64,000 nucleotides of DNA from Endozoicomonas euniceicola (GCF_025562755.1 NZ_CP103300.1:2288501-2352500); one strand, 5' to 3'; counted from the first letter of the stretch, positions 17,734 through 27,460 are shown. The notes: generated by a model not told the origin, from the sequence alone. Numbers and translations: made by a program.

Positions 17734-18571
17734 TTGAAAGCTCAGAATAAGCCCCATTGACCTGCAAAGCAGACAGCTTACCCCGAACCTGCTTAGGCTG
17801 TGAAAACACCTTTCTACGCGACAGCAGAATCTTCTGCCCCCCCAGAAAACGCTCATCGACCTGTAACGACTTAACATCAATACGCTTACAGATTGATCCG
17901 CACGTTGCTCCAACGGCCTTCCTGAACAGTTCAACATTGCTAATCATCTGAATATGACCACGCCCCAGGCGTCGAGTCATTAGAAGATAGCAATGCTCTT
18001 GCCCATCACTGATCACCACCTGCTTTACATCCAGCGCCTCATGATCAGCAAATACCTTCTTTTCCTTCTCGCTTAATCCCCCCAATACTTCATCTTTTGC
18101 CGAAAGCACGTTGTACTTCCTGCTAAAAGACGGCAGAGGATAAATAATCCGGCAGCCAGTCTCTACATCCTTAAACCCCAGTTTTTTATACACCTTATAA
18201 GCTTCAGGAGAAGAGGTCAGACTGGTCAGGCTGGTATTCTTACGCTTAAGAAACGGCATCAGCAACATGATAGAGTTACTACGGTAATCATCATTAACGA
18301 TCCACGCTGTCAGGTTGCAAACCGCGTGAGCTTCCCCGTCCAGTACAGTCGTCGAATTCAGCCCGCCCAGAAAACCAACCACCGCCTCACCATTATCCAG
18401 CACATAGCCCGGACACCAGTCTTCCTGTTGCCAGAGGTTGGTAAACAGTCGTTGCCAGATTTCGCGGGTAAACCGTGTGCTGTTCAATTCCTGTAACAAT
18501 GGATAAACGGCATCAAAGTCTTCTGCCGTTGCAGCCCTGACCTTCGCTTTAGGCAATGCAGGTGCAGACAT
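17717..18571 (-). CDS. GNAT-like acyltransferase, probable last gene of ligase-decarboxylase operon
   Basis: This protein has 284 residues. The N-terminal half looks like a GNAT domain: RAATAEDFDAVYPLLQEL (start), a WIVNDDYRSNSIMLLMPFL stretch resembling motif A, and SPEAYKVYKKLGFKDVETG resembling motif B. The C-terminal 140 residues are not recognised. GNAT proteins transfer acyl groups from acyl-CoA (some from acyl-ACP) to amines. It starts at an ATG that overlaps the decarboxylase stop by one base (TGATG), so the two are coupled. Its stop lies in the loop of the hairpin shared with the ACP gene. An N-acyltransferase for a sugar amine is my inference. Confidence 0.7.
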   Translation of the reverse strand: MSAPALPKAKVRAATAEDFDAVYPLLQELNSTRFTREIWQRLFTNLWQQEDWCPGYVLDNGEAVVGFLGGLNSTTVLDGEAHAVCNLTAWIVNDDYRSNSIMLLMPFLKRKNTSLTSLTSSPEAYKVYKKLGFKDVETGCRIIYPLPSFSRKYNVLSAKDEVLGGLSEKEKKVFADHEALDVKQVVISDGQEHCYLLMTRRLGRGHIQMISNVELFRKAVGATCGSICKRIDVKSLQVDERFLGGQKILLSRRKVFSQPKQVRGKLSALQVNGAYSELSILATP

Positions 18572-19797
18572 CAGATCAGCAACTCCCGGACATGGGGATG
18601 ACTCAGAAAATCCTGTGGACTGGCGGTTGCACCGTAAGCCCCCGACTGAAACACAACAATAAAGTCCTCTACCTGTGCTTCAGGAAGCTCAAGTTTTGCG
18701 CCAACAATATCCAGAGGCGTACATAAAGGGCCGACAATCTCGACTTTTTCCTTTTTATCACCATCGACACGGTTGGCAATCAGCACCGGATAATTCTTGC
18801 GAATCACCTGGCCAAAATTGCCAGAATTAGACAAATTATGGTGTAAACCACCATCGGTCATCAGGTAAGCCTGACCTCGGGACACCTTTTTGTCGGTTAC
18901 TTTGCAGAGGTAGTATCCGGCTTCCCCGACAAAATAGCGCCCTAACTCCATAACAATTTCAGTGTTCCTGAAATCCCCCTCTCTGGAATCCAGCAAACGT
19001 TGAAGGTTTTCAGCCACCGGCGTCACATCCAGTGTTTTTTCTCCCGGAAAATAGGGGATACCAAGACCACCACCAATATTGACGTGCTCCACTTTCGCCG
19101 GGGCCAGGTCCGTTAACCTGGCAGCCAGCTCAAAGGTCTTGTCATGAGCCTCAATCAGCGCATCAGCTTTTAGGTTCTGTGAGCCTGAAAAAATATGAAA
19201 GCCCTTAAAATTAATTTTTGCTGTATCCAGTCCTGCCAGAATGTCTGGCATTAATTCCGCATCAATTCCAAACTGCTTAGGCCCTCCAGCCATTTTCATA
19301 CCAGAAGATTTCAGTTCAAAATCCGGATTGACACGGAATGCTACATTTGGCCTGATGCCCAGTTCTTCACCGATGGCATAAAGCCTTTCCAGCTCCAGAA
19401 CAGATTCAACATTCAGGACAATTCCCGCAGCCGCCGCAGCCCTCAACTCTCCAGGCTGTTTAGCGGGACCTGCAAAGCTGATCATTTCCGGTGATATACC
19501 CGTTCCCAGAGCCACCAGCATCTCTTTGTGTGAAGCGACATCCAGCCCATCCAACATGGTAGACATGTGTTGCACGACAGCAGGCATTGGGTTGGCCTTG
19601 ATCGCATAATGCAGCTTCAGGGCTTCCGGCATGGCGGTACGCAATACTTTAACTCTGTCGCTTAGCTCTGTCCGACTGTAAACATAAAGCGGTGTTCCCC
19701 CCGCAATGTTAACCAGCTCTGAAGCCTTCCTGTCAGCTATCCGCAGTTCATTATTAAGAACATTGATTCGGCCAAGCCGGTCATGTTTTTTACTCAT
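18571..19797 (-). CDS. PLP-dependent decarboxylase (LysA-like, exosortase-A-associated type)
   Basis: This 408-residue fold-type III enzyme is related to diaminopimelate/ornithine decarboxylases. LHYAIKANPMPAVVQ carries the PLP Lys (about residue 68), HVNIGGGLGIPYFPGE the glycine loop binding the PLP phosphate, and ELGRYFVGEAGYYL with VGPLCTPLDIVG (Cys) the dimer-active-site motifs. The subgroup resembles TIGR03099, pyridoxal-dependent decarboxylases found with exosortase A. It is translationally coupled to the ligase upstream (TAATG) and the GNAT downstream (TGATG). The substrate amino acid is unknown, and a lysine-biosynthesis role seems unlikely in this context. Confidence 0.85.
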   Translation of the reverse strand: MSKKHDRLGRINVLNNELRIADRKASELVNIAGGTPLYVYSRTELSDRVKVLRTAMPEALKLHYAIKANPMPAVVQHMSTMLDGLDVASHKEMLVALGTGISPEMISFAGPAKQPGELRAAAAAGIVLNVESVLELERLYAIGEELGIRPNVAFRVNPDFELKSSGMKMAGGPKQFGIDAELMPDILAGLDTAKINFKGFHIFSGSQNLKADALIEAHDKTFELAARLTDLAPAKVEHVNIGGGLGIPYFPGEKTLDVTPVAENLQRLLDSREGDFRNTEIVMELGRYFVGEAGYYLCKVTDKKVSRGQAYLMTDGGLHHNLSNSGNFGQVIRKNYPVLIANRVDGDKKEKVEIVGPLCTPLDIVGAKLELPEAQVEDFIVVFQSGAYGATASPQDFLSHPHVRELLI

Positions 19798-21374
19798 TAC
19801 TTCACTCCTGTTGCACTGAACAGGCTTTTGTACTCTTCAGTCAATACTTTCCGGTCAATCTTGCCATTGGGATTCCGGGCAAGGCTCTGTTTTTCGATCA
19901 CCCTGGCAGGCACCATATAGGCGGGTAAGTGCTGCTGGCAATATTTGATGACGGCTTTTTCATCGAATAGCTGTCCATCATTGCACACAACCACCAGAAC
20001 AACCGCCTGCCCAAGACGTTCATGGGCAAGACCAATGGCAGCCACTTCTGCAATCAGGCCAGACGCGTAAACCACCTCTTCGAGCTCGCTGGGGCTGACA
20101 CGGTAGCCGGAGGTTTTGATCATATCGTCACGACGTCCAATAAAATACAAAAAACCATCGTCGTCCTTTTTCACAACATCACCGGACCATACTGCCAGTT
20201 CAGGCGTTGGAATTTCCTTAAACGCCGTGGGAGCAGGTTTAAAACGTTCATTAGTGCGCTCCGGATCATTCCAATAGCCCATTGCCACCAGACCACCACG
20301 ATGAACCAGTTCACCGGGCTCGTTTGGCTGGCACTCTTCTCCTTCTTCATTCACCACTAACAGCTCGGCATTAGGAATCGCCTTGCCCATAGACGTCGGA
20401 CGGCTGTCTACTTCAGAGGGAGCCAGGTAACTGGAGCGGAAGGCTTCTGTCAGACCATACATCAGATACGGAGAAGCATTGGGCAATCGCTCTCTTAAAG
20501 CAGACAAGGTTGCAGTCGGCATAGCACCACCAGAATTGGTGAAATAACGCAGGCCATGACCTGTTTCCTGCCACTCCAGGTCAGCCAGCTGAACCCACAG
20601 CGGCGGAACCAGTGCCAGACCCGTAATGCCCTGCTTTTCAACCGCTTTAACGATATCTCCTGGCAACAGATATTCGAGCAGATAACAACTCGCCCCCACC
20701 GAAAAGGCCGTGGTCAGCTGACTGAAACCATAATCAAAGCTGAATGGAAGCACACACAACAACCGGTCATCCGCTGTATTTTGCAGGTACTCTGCCACAC
20801 TGTGAGCACCGGTCACCATATTGCGATGGGATAATACGACACCTTTAGGCTTTCCAGTACTGCCAGACGTGTAGAGGATGGCAGCCATGTCAGCGTCAAT
20901 ACTTGATGAGGGCAACCACTGTTCTGCACTGCCCGAAAAATCATTCCAGGTTACTGCTAAATCATCATCAACACGACCAAGGTCTACTATAATTACCCGA
21001 ATCAGGTCATGACACTCTCTCAGCAACGGCTGCAGCTGATTGTATCGGGCTTTATTGGTCACCAGAATGCGGACATTGCAGTCTTTCAGAATATGTACGA
21101 CCTGCCGGGCCTTCAGCACCGGATTCACAGGCACCATAACACCGCCCGCAGCGGTCGCGCCAAAAAAACTAAACACGGCTTCTGCCGTTTTAGGCAGGTA
21201 AATGGCGACCCTCTCATAACGAGCCAGCCCAAGCTGCTGCAAACCAGTGGCAACACGTTTCACATGATTGGCAACAGATGCATAATCATACCACTGTGTT
21301 TTGACACCCAGCGCCAGAGCATCCGGTGTTTTCTCTGCCTGATCCAGAAGCAACTGGTGGAGAAGCTGACTCAT
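19797..21374 (-). CDS. AMP-forming acyl/amino-acid ligase (exosortase-A-associated type)
   Basis: This ANL-superfamily adenylating enzyme has about 525 residues from ATG 21374; a TTG at 21386 would add four. ILYTSGSTGKPKGVVLSHRNM is the P-loop-like A3 motif, YGLTEAFRSSYL the A5 motif, WSGDVVKKDDDGFLYFIGRRDDMIKTSGYRVSP the A7-A8 hinge, and NPNGKIDRKVL the A10 catalytic Lys. It resembles TIGR03098 acyl-CoA ligases associated with exosortase A. It could load a carboxylic or amino acid onto the nearby ACP. It starts the operon that continues with the decarboxylase and GNAT-like protein; the 153-base gap to the divergent kinase gene must hold both promoters. Confidence 0.87.
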   Translation of the reverse strand: MSQLLHQLLLDQAEKTPDALALGVKTQWYDYASVANHVKRVATGLQQLGLARYERVAIYLPKTAEAVFSFFGATAAGGVMVPVNPVLKARQVVHILKDCNVRILVTNKARYNQLQPLLRECHDLIRVIIVDLGRVDDDLAVTWNDFSGSAEQWLPSSSIDADMAAILYTSGSTGKPKGVVLSHRNMVTGAHSVAEYLQNTADDRLLCVLPFSFDYGFSQLTTAFSVGASCYLLEYLLPGDIVKAVEKQGITGLALVPPLWVQLADLEWQETGHGLRYFTNSGGAMPTATLSALRERLPNASPYLMYGLTEAFRSSYLAPSEVDSRPTSMGKAIPNAELLVVNEEGEECQPNEPGELVHRGGLVAMGYWNDPERTNERFKPAPTAFKEIPTPELAVWSGDVVKKDDDGFLYFIGRRDDMIKTSGYRVSPSELEEVVYASGLIAEVAAIGLAHERLGQAVVLVVVCNDGQLFDEKAVIKYCQQHLPAYMVPARVIEKQSLARNPNGKIDRKVLTEEYKSLFSATGVK

Positions 21375-21527
21375 ACATCGGTCCAAGTAAAGGAGAAATA
21401 ACGGAGGATTGTAACAAACAAAGCACTTGTAATCAGTGAGATCGCTACATTTGTCAATAGTTCCTATTTTTTTATTCTTGTATTATCGTCCCACTGAAAA
21501 TATAGCCAATACAGTGGTTAAAATAAT

Positions 21528-22289
21528 ATGACTGTAGATTTTACAAATGCTCTCGCTAAGCTTGAGGCCAACCAGCTGCCTGAAAACTGGGAATGGGTTC
21601 GTTCTTCAACTATGGCCAAGGTTGCCAAATACAATGGCTCGGAAGAACTCTATTTCAAGGAGTTCCTGCCTCGCAGTCGAATGGAAAACATCAAGGCGAT
21701 GATTCGCGGTAGCCGCAGTGAGCGCTGGATCAGGCAAGCCAATATTGCCAGAAAGAAAGGCTTTGATGTGCCAGAAGTTGTAGCATCAGGCACATTCGGC
21801 AATAAAAATGGCTACCTGATCACAGCATCAGGTCCCAGAAAAGAAGTTCCTGACTTTCTCCTGCGCAACGATTCAACTATTGACGAGCTCCAACGCCAGA
21901 AGTGGATTGTTTCCTTTGCACGTTATATTGGAAAAATGCATAAAGCTGGCATTGTTCATGGCGACCTGCGTCCGGGAAATATCCTGATGGAGCCTACCGA
22001 AGAGGGACATTTCGTCATGATTGATATTGAACGAAACAGCTACTACCACAAAAAAATACCCATGAAGCAGGTAAAGAAAAACCTGGTACAGCTGGCTAAA
22101 AAACTAAGCTTTCGGGAATTTACGGCAAAAGACCGAATCACGTTTTTCAACATTTACAATGACGCTTACGGTCGCTTCAACAAGCAGGAACAAAAGGCAC
22201 TCGCCTACGATGTTATCAATCTGGTAAAAAAACAGGATTACTGGGGTGGCGGTGGCAACGTCAGCAGCGTTGCCGACAAACGACACTAG
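21528..22289 (+). CDS. LPS kinase-like protein (InaA/Kdo kinase family)
   Basis: This 253-residue protein is a further kinase-like member of the LPS-kinase group. EELYFKEFLPRSRMENI carries the ATP-site Lys, IVHGDLRPGNILM the catalytic loop (Asp about residue 145), and FVMIDIERNSYY the metal-binding Asp. Its base composition is closer to the chromosome average than that of the kinase-like genes at 11001-12706, so it may be a native gene. It probably phosphorylates a core sugar. It overlaps the end of the convergent argH by four bases. Confidence 0.8.
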   Translation: MTVDFTNALAKLEANQLPENWEWVRSSTMAKVAKYNGSEELYFKEFLPRSRMENIKAMIRGSRSERWIRQANIARKKGFDVPEVVASGTFGNKNGYLITASGPRKEVPDFLLRNDSTIDELQRQKWIVSFARYIGKMHKAGIVHGDLRPGNILMEPTEEGHFVMIDIERNSYYHKKIPMKQVKKNLVQLAKKLSFREFTAKDRITFFNIYNDAYGRFNKQEQKALAYDVINLVKKQDYWGGGGNVSSVADKRH

Positions 22290-23674
22290 ACTTTTAAAAC
22301 TTTACGAGCATCCCGAACCGCCTGCCGCACCTGCTCCGGCGCAGTGCCCCCCATATGATTACGGGCACTGACCGAACCTTCCAGAGTCAGCACCTCAAAA
22401 ACATCGTCCGTAATGGTGTCAGAAAAACCCTGTAATTCCTCAAGGGTCATTTCAGACAGGTCTTTGCCCTGCCCAATACCATAAGCCACCGACTTACCCA
22501 CGACTTCATGGGCATTACGGAAAGGCATACCTTTTCTCACCAGATAATCCGCCAGGTCGGTTGCGGTACTGAACCCACGACGGGCGGCGTCAGCCATCGG
22601 CACTTTTTTCGCTTCGATATGTGGAACCATGTCAGCGAACGCCCGAAGACAGTCTTTCAGAGTGTCTACCGTATCAAACAGAGGCTCTTTATCTTCCTGA
22701 TTATCCTTGTTGTACGCCAGGGGCTGGGATTTCATCAGAGTCAGCAACGATATCAGATGACCATTAACCCGACCGGTTTTACCCCGCACCAGCTCTGGAA
22801 CATCTGGATTTTTCTTCTGGGGCATAATGGATGATCCGGTACAGAAGCGATCTGGCAGATCAATAAAATTGAACTGGGCCGATGCCCACAACACCAGCTC
22901 TTCCGACATTCTGGACAGGTGTGTCATGATCAAAGCCCCGGCAGCGCAGAACTCAATGGCAAAGTCCCGGTCACTGACAGAATCCAGTGAATTACGGGTA
23001 GGCCGGTCAAAGCCCAGTTGTTGTGCGGTAAATTCACGGTCAATTGGATAAGTGGTTCCCGCCAGTGCCGCAGCGCCCAGGGGAGAAACATTCACACGCT
23101 TACGACAATCCTGCAAACGTTCACGATCACGCGACAGCATTTCATACCAGGCCATCAGGTGATGACCAAAGGTCACTGGTTGCGCCGTTTGCAGATGAGT
23201 AAAGCCGGGCATAATGGTTTCAGCCTCACGTTCAGCCAGATCCAGCAAGCCGCGCTGAAAACGGTTTAGCTCCTGATTAATGTTGTCGATTTCATCGCGC
23301 AGCCAGAGACGTATATCCGTGGCCACCTGATCATTTCTGGAACGCCCCGTGTGCAGCTTTTTACCGGCATCACCGATACGATCCGTCAGGCGCGCCTCGA
23401 TATTCATGTGAATGTCTTCCAGCTTAACGGACCAGTCGATATTGCCCTGCTCAATATCTTCCAGAATACCGTTCAAACCGCCGATAATAGCGTCCTGCTC
23501 CTCACCGGTCAGAATGCCTGCCTTGTGCAGCATACGGGCATGCGCCATGGAACCAGCAATGTCGTGTTGATACAGGCGGCAATCAAAATCAATGGATGCC
23601 GTGAAGCGAGCCACAAACGCATCCACCCCTTCGCTGAACCGTCCACCCCATTGCTGATTACTGTTATCAGACAT
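22286..23674 (-). CDS. argH: Argininosuccinate lyase
   Basis: ArgH splits argininosuccinate into arginine and fumarate, the last step of arginine synthesis. It has 462 residues (E. coli 457). The fumarase/aspartase-superfamily signature GSSIMPQKKNPDVPE near residue 279 contains the catalytic Ser, and TGRSRNDQVATD near residue 107 and PGFTHLQTAQPVTFGHH near residue 154 fit ArgH. The start ATG has AGAGG six bases upstream. The neighbour algZ is divergent, as in Pseudomonas (argH next to algZ/fimS). Confidence 0.96.
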   Translation of the reverse strand: MSDNSNQQWGGRFSEGVDAFVARFTASIDFDCRLYQHDIAGSMAHARMLHKAGILTGEEQDAIIGGLNGILEDIEQGNIDWSVKLEDIHMNIEARLTDRIGDAGKKLHTGRSRNDQVATDIRLWLRDEIDNINQELNRFQRGLLDLAEREAETIMPGFTHLQTAQPVTFGHHLMAWYEMLSRDRERLQDCRKRVNVSPLGAAALAGTTYPIDREFTAQQLGFDRPTRNSLDSVSDRDFAIEFCAAGALIMTHLSRMSEELVLWASAQFNFIDLPDRFCTGSSIMPQKKNPDVPELVRGKTGRVNGHLISLLTLMKSQPLAYNKDNQEDKEPLFDTVDTLKDCLRAFADMVPHIEAKKVPMADAARRGFSTATDLADYLVRKGMPFRNAHEVVGKSVAYGIGQGKDLSEMTLEELQGFSDTITDDVFEVLTLEGSVSARNHMGGTAPEQVRQAVRDARKVLKV

Positions 23675-23770
23675 GTCTAACCTCTTTTGTTTCTTCTGTA
23701 AGCTTTGTACTTACAACTCCGGCTACGGCATTATAGGAACAGGCATCAATAAGAACAATTTAATCATCCC

Positions 23771-24904
23771 ATGCCCGACGCCACCCTTAGTAACAAAAAC
23801 AGAGACAACCTGTTTATTCCCAACCTGTGCCACACTCCGGCAATTTTTATGCTGGTGCTGGTGGCCGAGCTGTTTGTGTTAACCCAGGTGCTGGCCTTTC
23901 CAGGCAGCCAGCTTCCCGACAGCTACGACTTCGACTGGAACCGGCTGGCCACCAATTCGCTGTTTGTGCAGTGGATTGTCCTGAGCAGTGCAGCGGCGCT
24001 CTGCCGGTTACGACGATTACTTCACAACTCGCCAACGACTGTCATTGTCTCTTCGGTACTGCTAACGGTTGTGATCATAACCCTCATCGTTACCTTATTA
24101 GCGCACTTTCTGGCGCTCTCATTGACACTTTCATTGACGCAAGGATTTCTGTGGAAAGATACCCTGCTGACCTTTCCTGACGGGCATCAACTGTTGCGTC
24201 ACGGCGTTATCGCTCTGATCCTGACCGCCATGCTGCTGCGCTATTTCTATATTCAACACGAAGCTTCCCAACAGGAAACCGCTAACGCCAACGCACGCTT
24301 TCAGGCGTTGCAGGCACGTATTCGCCCACACTTTCTGTTTAACAGTATGAATATTATTGCCAGCCTGATTCATATCAATCAGGACAAGGCAGAAGAGGCG
24401 GTTGAGGACCTGTCCGACCTGTTTCGTTCCAGTCTTCAGGAAGCCGGAAGCCTGATCTCCCTCAGCCGTGAAATCGAACTGTGCCAGGGCTACCTGAGGA
24501 TTGAAAAGCACCGGTTGGGTGACCGCCTCAACAGCGAATGGCGCTTTCACAATTTACCTGAAACCCTGCCAGCTAACCTGACCATCCCTCCCCTGACGTT
24601 GCAACCGGTTGTCGAGAACGCGGTTTACCACGGCATCCAGCCAAGGCAGCAAGGTGGCACGGTGAGTGTAGATATTGCGCTTGATAACGATAAAGTAACT
24701 ATCAGGGTGCAAAACCCAGTGCCGGAAAACAGCGAACAGGCCGTAGAACAGGGTAACCGGCTGGCACTGGAAAACATCAGATCACGATTGCAGTTGCTCT
24801 ATGGCCACCAAGCCAGCATCGACGCGCATCTGACCCTGAACGACGGAGCAGAGATTTACGAGACCATTATCAGCTACCCAAAAAATAAGTTATCTACAGC
24901 ATGA
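23771..24904 (+). CDS. algZ: LytS-type sensor histidine kinase AlgZ/FimS
   Basis: This 377-residue membrane protein has about four hydrophobic helices (residues 22-165), then a His-kinase region of the LytS/His_kinase type. QARIRPHFLFNSMNIIASL contains the phosphorylated His, residue 187. PVVENAVYHGIQP is the N-box and LALENIRSRLQLLYG a late motif. In Pseudomonas the AlgZ/FimS-AlgR pair controls alginate, twitching motility and other surface traits. The algR start overlaps its stop (ATGA). Whether alginate genes exist here cannot be seen. Confidence 0.9.
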   Translation: MPDATLSNKNRDNLFIPNLCHTPAIFMLVLVAELFVLTQVLAFPGSQLPDSYDFDWNRLATNSLFVQWIVLSSAAALCRLRRLLHNSPTTVIVSSVLLTVVIITLIVTLLAHFLALSLTLSLTQGFLWKDTLLTFPDGHQLLRHGVIALILTAMLLRYFYIQHEASQQETANANARFQALQARIRPHFLFNSMNIIASLIHINQDKAEEAVEDLSDLFRSSLQEAGSLISLSREIELCQGYLRIEKHRLGDRLNSEWRFHNLPETLPANLTIPPLTLQPVVENAVYHGIQPRQQGGTVSVDIALDNDKVTIRVQNPVPENSEQAVEQGNRLALENIRSRLQLLYGHQASIDAHLTLNDGAEIYETIISYPKNKLSTA

Positions 24905-25638
24905 AAATACTGATTACCGATGATGAACCTCTGGCTCGTGACCGGGTTCGCCATCTACTCAACCGTCTGGAAGGGTTTCAGCCGCTGGAAAAAGAGGCTA
25001 GCAACGGCTACGAAGCCATACAGCTCACCAGGGAATTTCAGCCCGATATTGTGCTGATGGATATTCGCATGCCGGGGATGGGTGGGCTGGAAACGGCAAG
25101 CCTTCTGGCCGAAATGGAACAGCCTCCCGCCATTATTTTCTGCACCGCCTATGACACCCACGCCATTGAAGCCTTTAATGTGCAGGCGGTGGGTTACCTG
25201 CTCAAGCCTGTGAAGGCCGACGATCTGCTACAGTCTCTCCAACGTGCCAGCAACATTAACCTGGCTCAGCTGAACCAGCTGCAAGGTTCCCTGCCCGGCA
25301 GCAGTACGCGCAACCATATATCCGCCAAAACCCTGAAAGGTATCGAACTGGTGCCGCTGGATTCCATCTATTACTTTATGGCCGACAGCAAATACGTGAC
25401 CGTTTTCCATGAGCATGGCGAAACCTTAATTGACGATCCCCTGAAAGAACTGGAGCAGGAATTCAGCGCCAGCTTCGTGCGGATTCACCGCAACGCCCTG
25501 GTACGCAAAAGCCTGATCGAGCGCATGCTGAGGGATGAAAACGGGCATTACAGTCTCCAGCTAACCCATGTGGACAAACCAATCTCTGTCAGCCGACGTC
25601 ATGTTCCTCTGATGAAAAAAATCATGCAGACCCTATAG
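24901..25638 (+). CDS. algR: LytTR-family response regulator AlgR
   Basis: This 245-residue protein has an N-terminal receiver domain with acidic residues D7/D8 and phosphoacceptor Asp54 in PDIVLMDIRMPG, then a linker and a C-terminal LytTR DNA-binding domain (about residues 140-245; IYYFMADSKYVTVFHEHGE, FVRIHRNALVRKSLI). It is translationally coupled to algZ. The order algZ-algR-hemC-hemD-hemX-hemY is that of Pseudomonas, so the regulator sits directly before heme genes. The intergenic stretch to hemC is about 120 bases. Confidence 0.93.
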   Translation: MKILITDDEPLARDRVRHLLNRLEGFQPLEKEASNGYEAIQLTREFQPDIVLMDIRMPGMGGLETASLLAEMEQPPAIIFCTAYDTHAIEAFNVQAVGYLLKPVKADDLLQSLQRASNINLAQLNQLQGSLPGSSTRNHISAKTLKGIELVPLDSIYYFMADSKYVTVFHEHGETLIDDPLKELEQEFSASFVRIHRNALVRKSLIERMLRDENGHYSLQLTHVDKPISVSRRHVPLMKKIMQTL

Positions 25639-25757
25639 AGTGGTTGGGTCTACCCCCTTCCTGTCGTATCATCGGAAACATTCGCAAATCAGTACTAATA
25701 ACCATTATTAATAACAAGCCCGTTATACCGTCGGGCAGACAGGCAGTAAAACCATTC

Positions 25758-26681
25758 ATGAAGACCGTCCGCATCGCTACCCGAAAAAGCGCCCTCGCTC
25801 TCTGGCAGGCAGAATACGTTAGAGAGCGTCTGGAACATTTCCATCCGAAACTTTCTGTTGAGCTGGTGAAAATGACCAGCAAAGGCGATCGTATCCTTGA
25901 TGCTCCCCTGGCAAAGATTGGTGGCAAGGGGCTGTTTGTCAAAGAGCTGGAAAACTCTTTGCTGGCGGGACGTGCCGATATTGCCGTGCATTCCATGAAA
26001 GACGTGCCCATGTCGTTTCCTGACGGACTGGGGTTAGCCACCATCTGTCCACGGGAAAACCCTCTGGACGCCTTTGTTTCCAACCACTACAACCATCTTG
26101 AAGAACTGCCGGAAGGTGCCGTGGTGGGCACCTCCAGCCTGCGCCGTCAATGTCAGTTACTAAAGCTTCGCCCGGATCTGACCATTCGTTTTCTGCGTGG
26201 CAACGTGAACACCCGGCTCGCCAAACTCGATAATGGAGAATACGACGCCATCATTCTGGCTGCCGCCGGCCTGATTCGTCTGGATATGGCGGATCGAATT
26301 CGTAACTGCCTGACCACTGAACAGTGTCTGCCAGCAGCCGGGCAGGGCGCTGTTGGCATTGAAATTCGTAGTGATGATAAAACCATCCGACAACTGCTTG
26401 AGCCTCTGCACGATCAGGACACGGCTGACCGGGTACTGGCTGAGCGCGCCATGAATCGCCGCCTGAACGGGGGCTGCCAGGTGCCGATTGCCTGCTATTC
26501 CGAATTACAGGGCGACGAACTGTTTATCCGAGGGCTGGTCGGCCAACCCGATGGCCGTCTGCTTCTGGAGGCACAAACCCATTGTCACCGCAGCGAAGGG
26601 GAAACGGCCGGTATTCAGGTAGCGGAAAAACTGCTACAGAAAGGCGCAGACCGAATCCTCAATGAATTAATGCATGAGTGA
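25758..26681 (+). CDS. hemC: Porphobilinogen deaminase (hydroxymethylbilane synthase)
   Basis: HemC joins four porphobilinogens to hydroxymethylbilane. It has 307 residues from ATG 25758 (E. coli 313); longer upstream TTG reads are rejected because KTVRIATRKSALALWQAEYV is the usual N-terminus. Signatures include MKDVPMSFPDGLGL near residue 82, VGTSSLRRQCQLL near residue 127 and NGGCQVPIACYSEL near residue 239, which holds the Cys that binds the dipyrromethane cofactor. It is followed directly by hemD (overlap GTGA or a start nine bases later). Confidence 0.96.
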   Translation: MKTVRIATRKSALALWQAEYVRERLEHFHPKLSVELVKMTSKGDRILDAPLAKIGGKGLFVKELENSLLAGRADIAVHSMKDVPMSFPDGLGLATICPRENPLDAFVSNHYNHLEELPEGAVVGTSSLRRQCQLLKLRPDLTIRFLRGNVNTRLAKLDNGEYDAIILAAAGLIRLDMADRIRNCLTTEQCLPAAGQGAVGIEIRSDDKTIRQLLEPLHDQDTADRVLAERAMNRRLNGGCQVPIACYSELQGDELFIRGLVGQPDGRLLLEAQTHCHRSEGETAGIQVAEKLLQKGADRILNELMHE

Positions 26682-26686
26682 TAGCT

Positions 26687-27460
26687 ATGTTTGATGCAAC
26701 ACTCAACCATATTCGCGCCCTGGTTACCCGTCCTCAACCAGAGGGTGACAGGCTGGCTGAACGCATCCACCGGCAGGGTGGTAAAGCTTTAGTGCTGCCT
26801 ATGCTGGACATTGCCGCATTAGCTGAAACTCCGGTGATGCGTGAACGGGTGCAGCAACTGGATCGTTACGACAAGGTGATCGTGATCAGCCAGCGCGCAG
26901 CCCGCTATGGGCTGGAACTGATCGACAATTACTGGCCACAGCGCCCCATTCATCAGCAATGGTTTGCCATTGGCGAAGCAACCCGCCACACTCTGGCTCG
27001 ACTGGATGTGTCCGCCACCTGCTCCCAACAAGGCAGCGACAGTGAAAGCCTGTTGGCCCTGGATGATTTTCAGGACATCACGGGCCAGCGTGTGTTACTG
27101 ATTAAAGGAAAAGGCGGCAGGGACTTTCTGGAAAGGACATTGCACCAGCAAGGCGTACAGATAGATACTCTTGAGGTCTATCAACGCCGCTGCCCGGACT
27201 ATCAGCCCGATGAAGTGCGACAACAGCTGGCAGATCATGGTATTAATGTCATTCTTGCGGGCAGTGGCGAAACCGTCCGGAACCTTTGCCAGTTTCTCCC
27301 CCGGACAATGCCTGAACGCTGTCGGCTGGTGATTCCTGGTCAGCGGGTCGTCCGCCTGGCAGAAGCACTGGGGTTCAGGCAGATTTATAAAGCAGCAGGG
27401 GCCGACCATGCCGCCATGCTATCGGTTCTCGAAAAGATCAACGATGAAGCCTCCTTGTGA
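26687..27460 (+). CDS. hemD: Uroporphyrinogen-III synthase
   Basis: HemD closes and inverts ring D of hydroxymethylbilane. It has 257 residues from ATG 26687, which has GAGTGA as ribosome-binding site; a GTG at 26678 would overlap hemC as GTGA. LVTRPQPEGDRLAERI at the N-terminus, VISQRAARYGLEL and VLLIKGKGGRDFLERTL mark the two-lobed HemD fold; sequence conservation in this family is low, so context supports the call. The next gene overlaps by four bases (GTGA). Confidence 0.93.
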   Translation: MFDATLNHIRALVTRPQPEGDRLAERIHRQGGKALVLPMLDIAALAETPVMRERVQQLDRYDKVIVISQRAARYGLELIDNYWPQRPIHQQWFAIGEATRHTLARLDVSATCSQQGSDSESLLALDDFQDITGQRVLLIKGKGGRDFLERTLHQQGVQIDTLEVYQRRCPDYQPDEVRQQLADHGINVILAGSGETVRNLCQFLPRTMPERCRLVIPGQRVVRLAEALGFRQIYKAAGADHAAMLSVLEKINDEASL

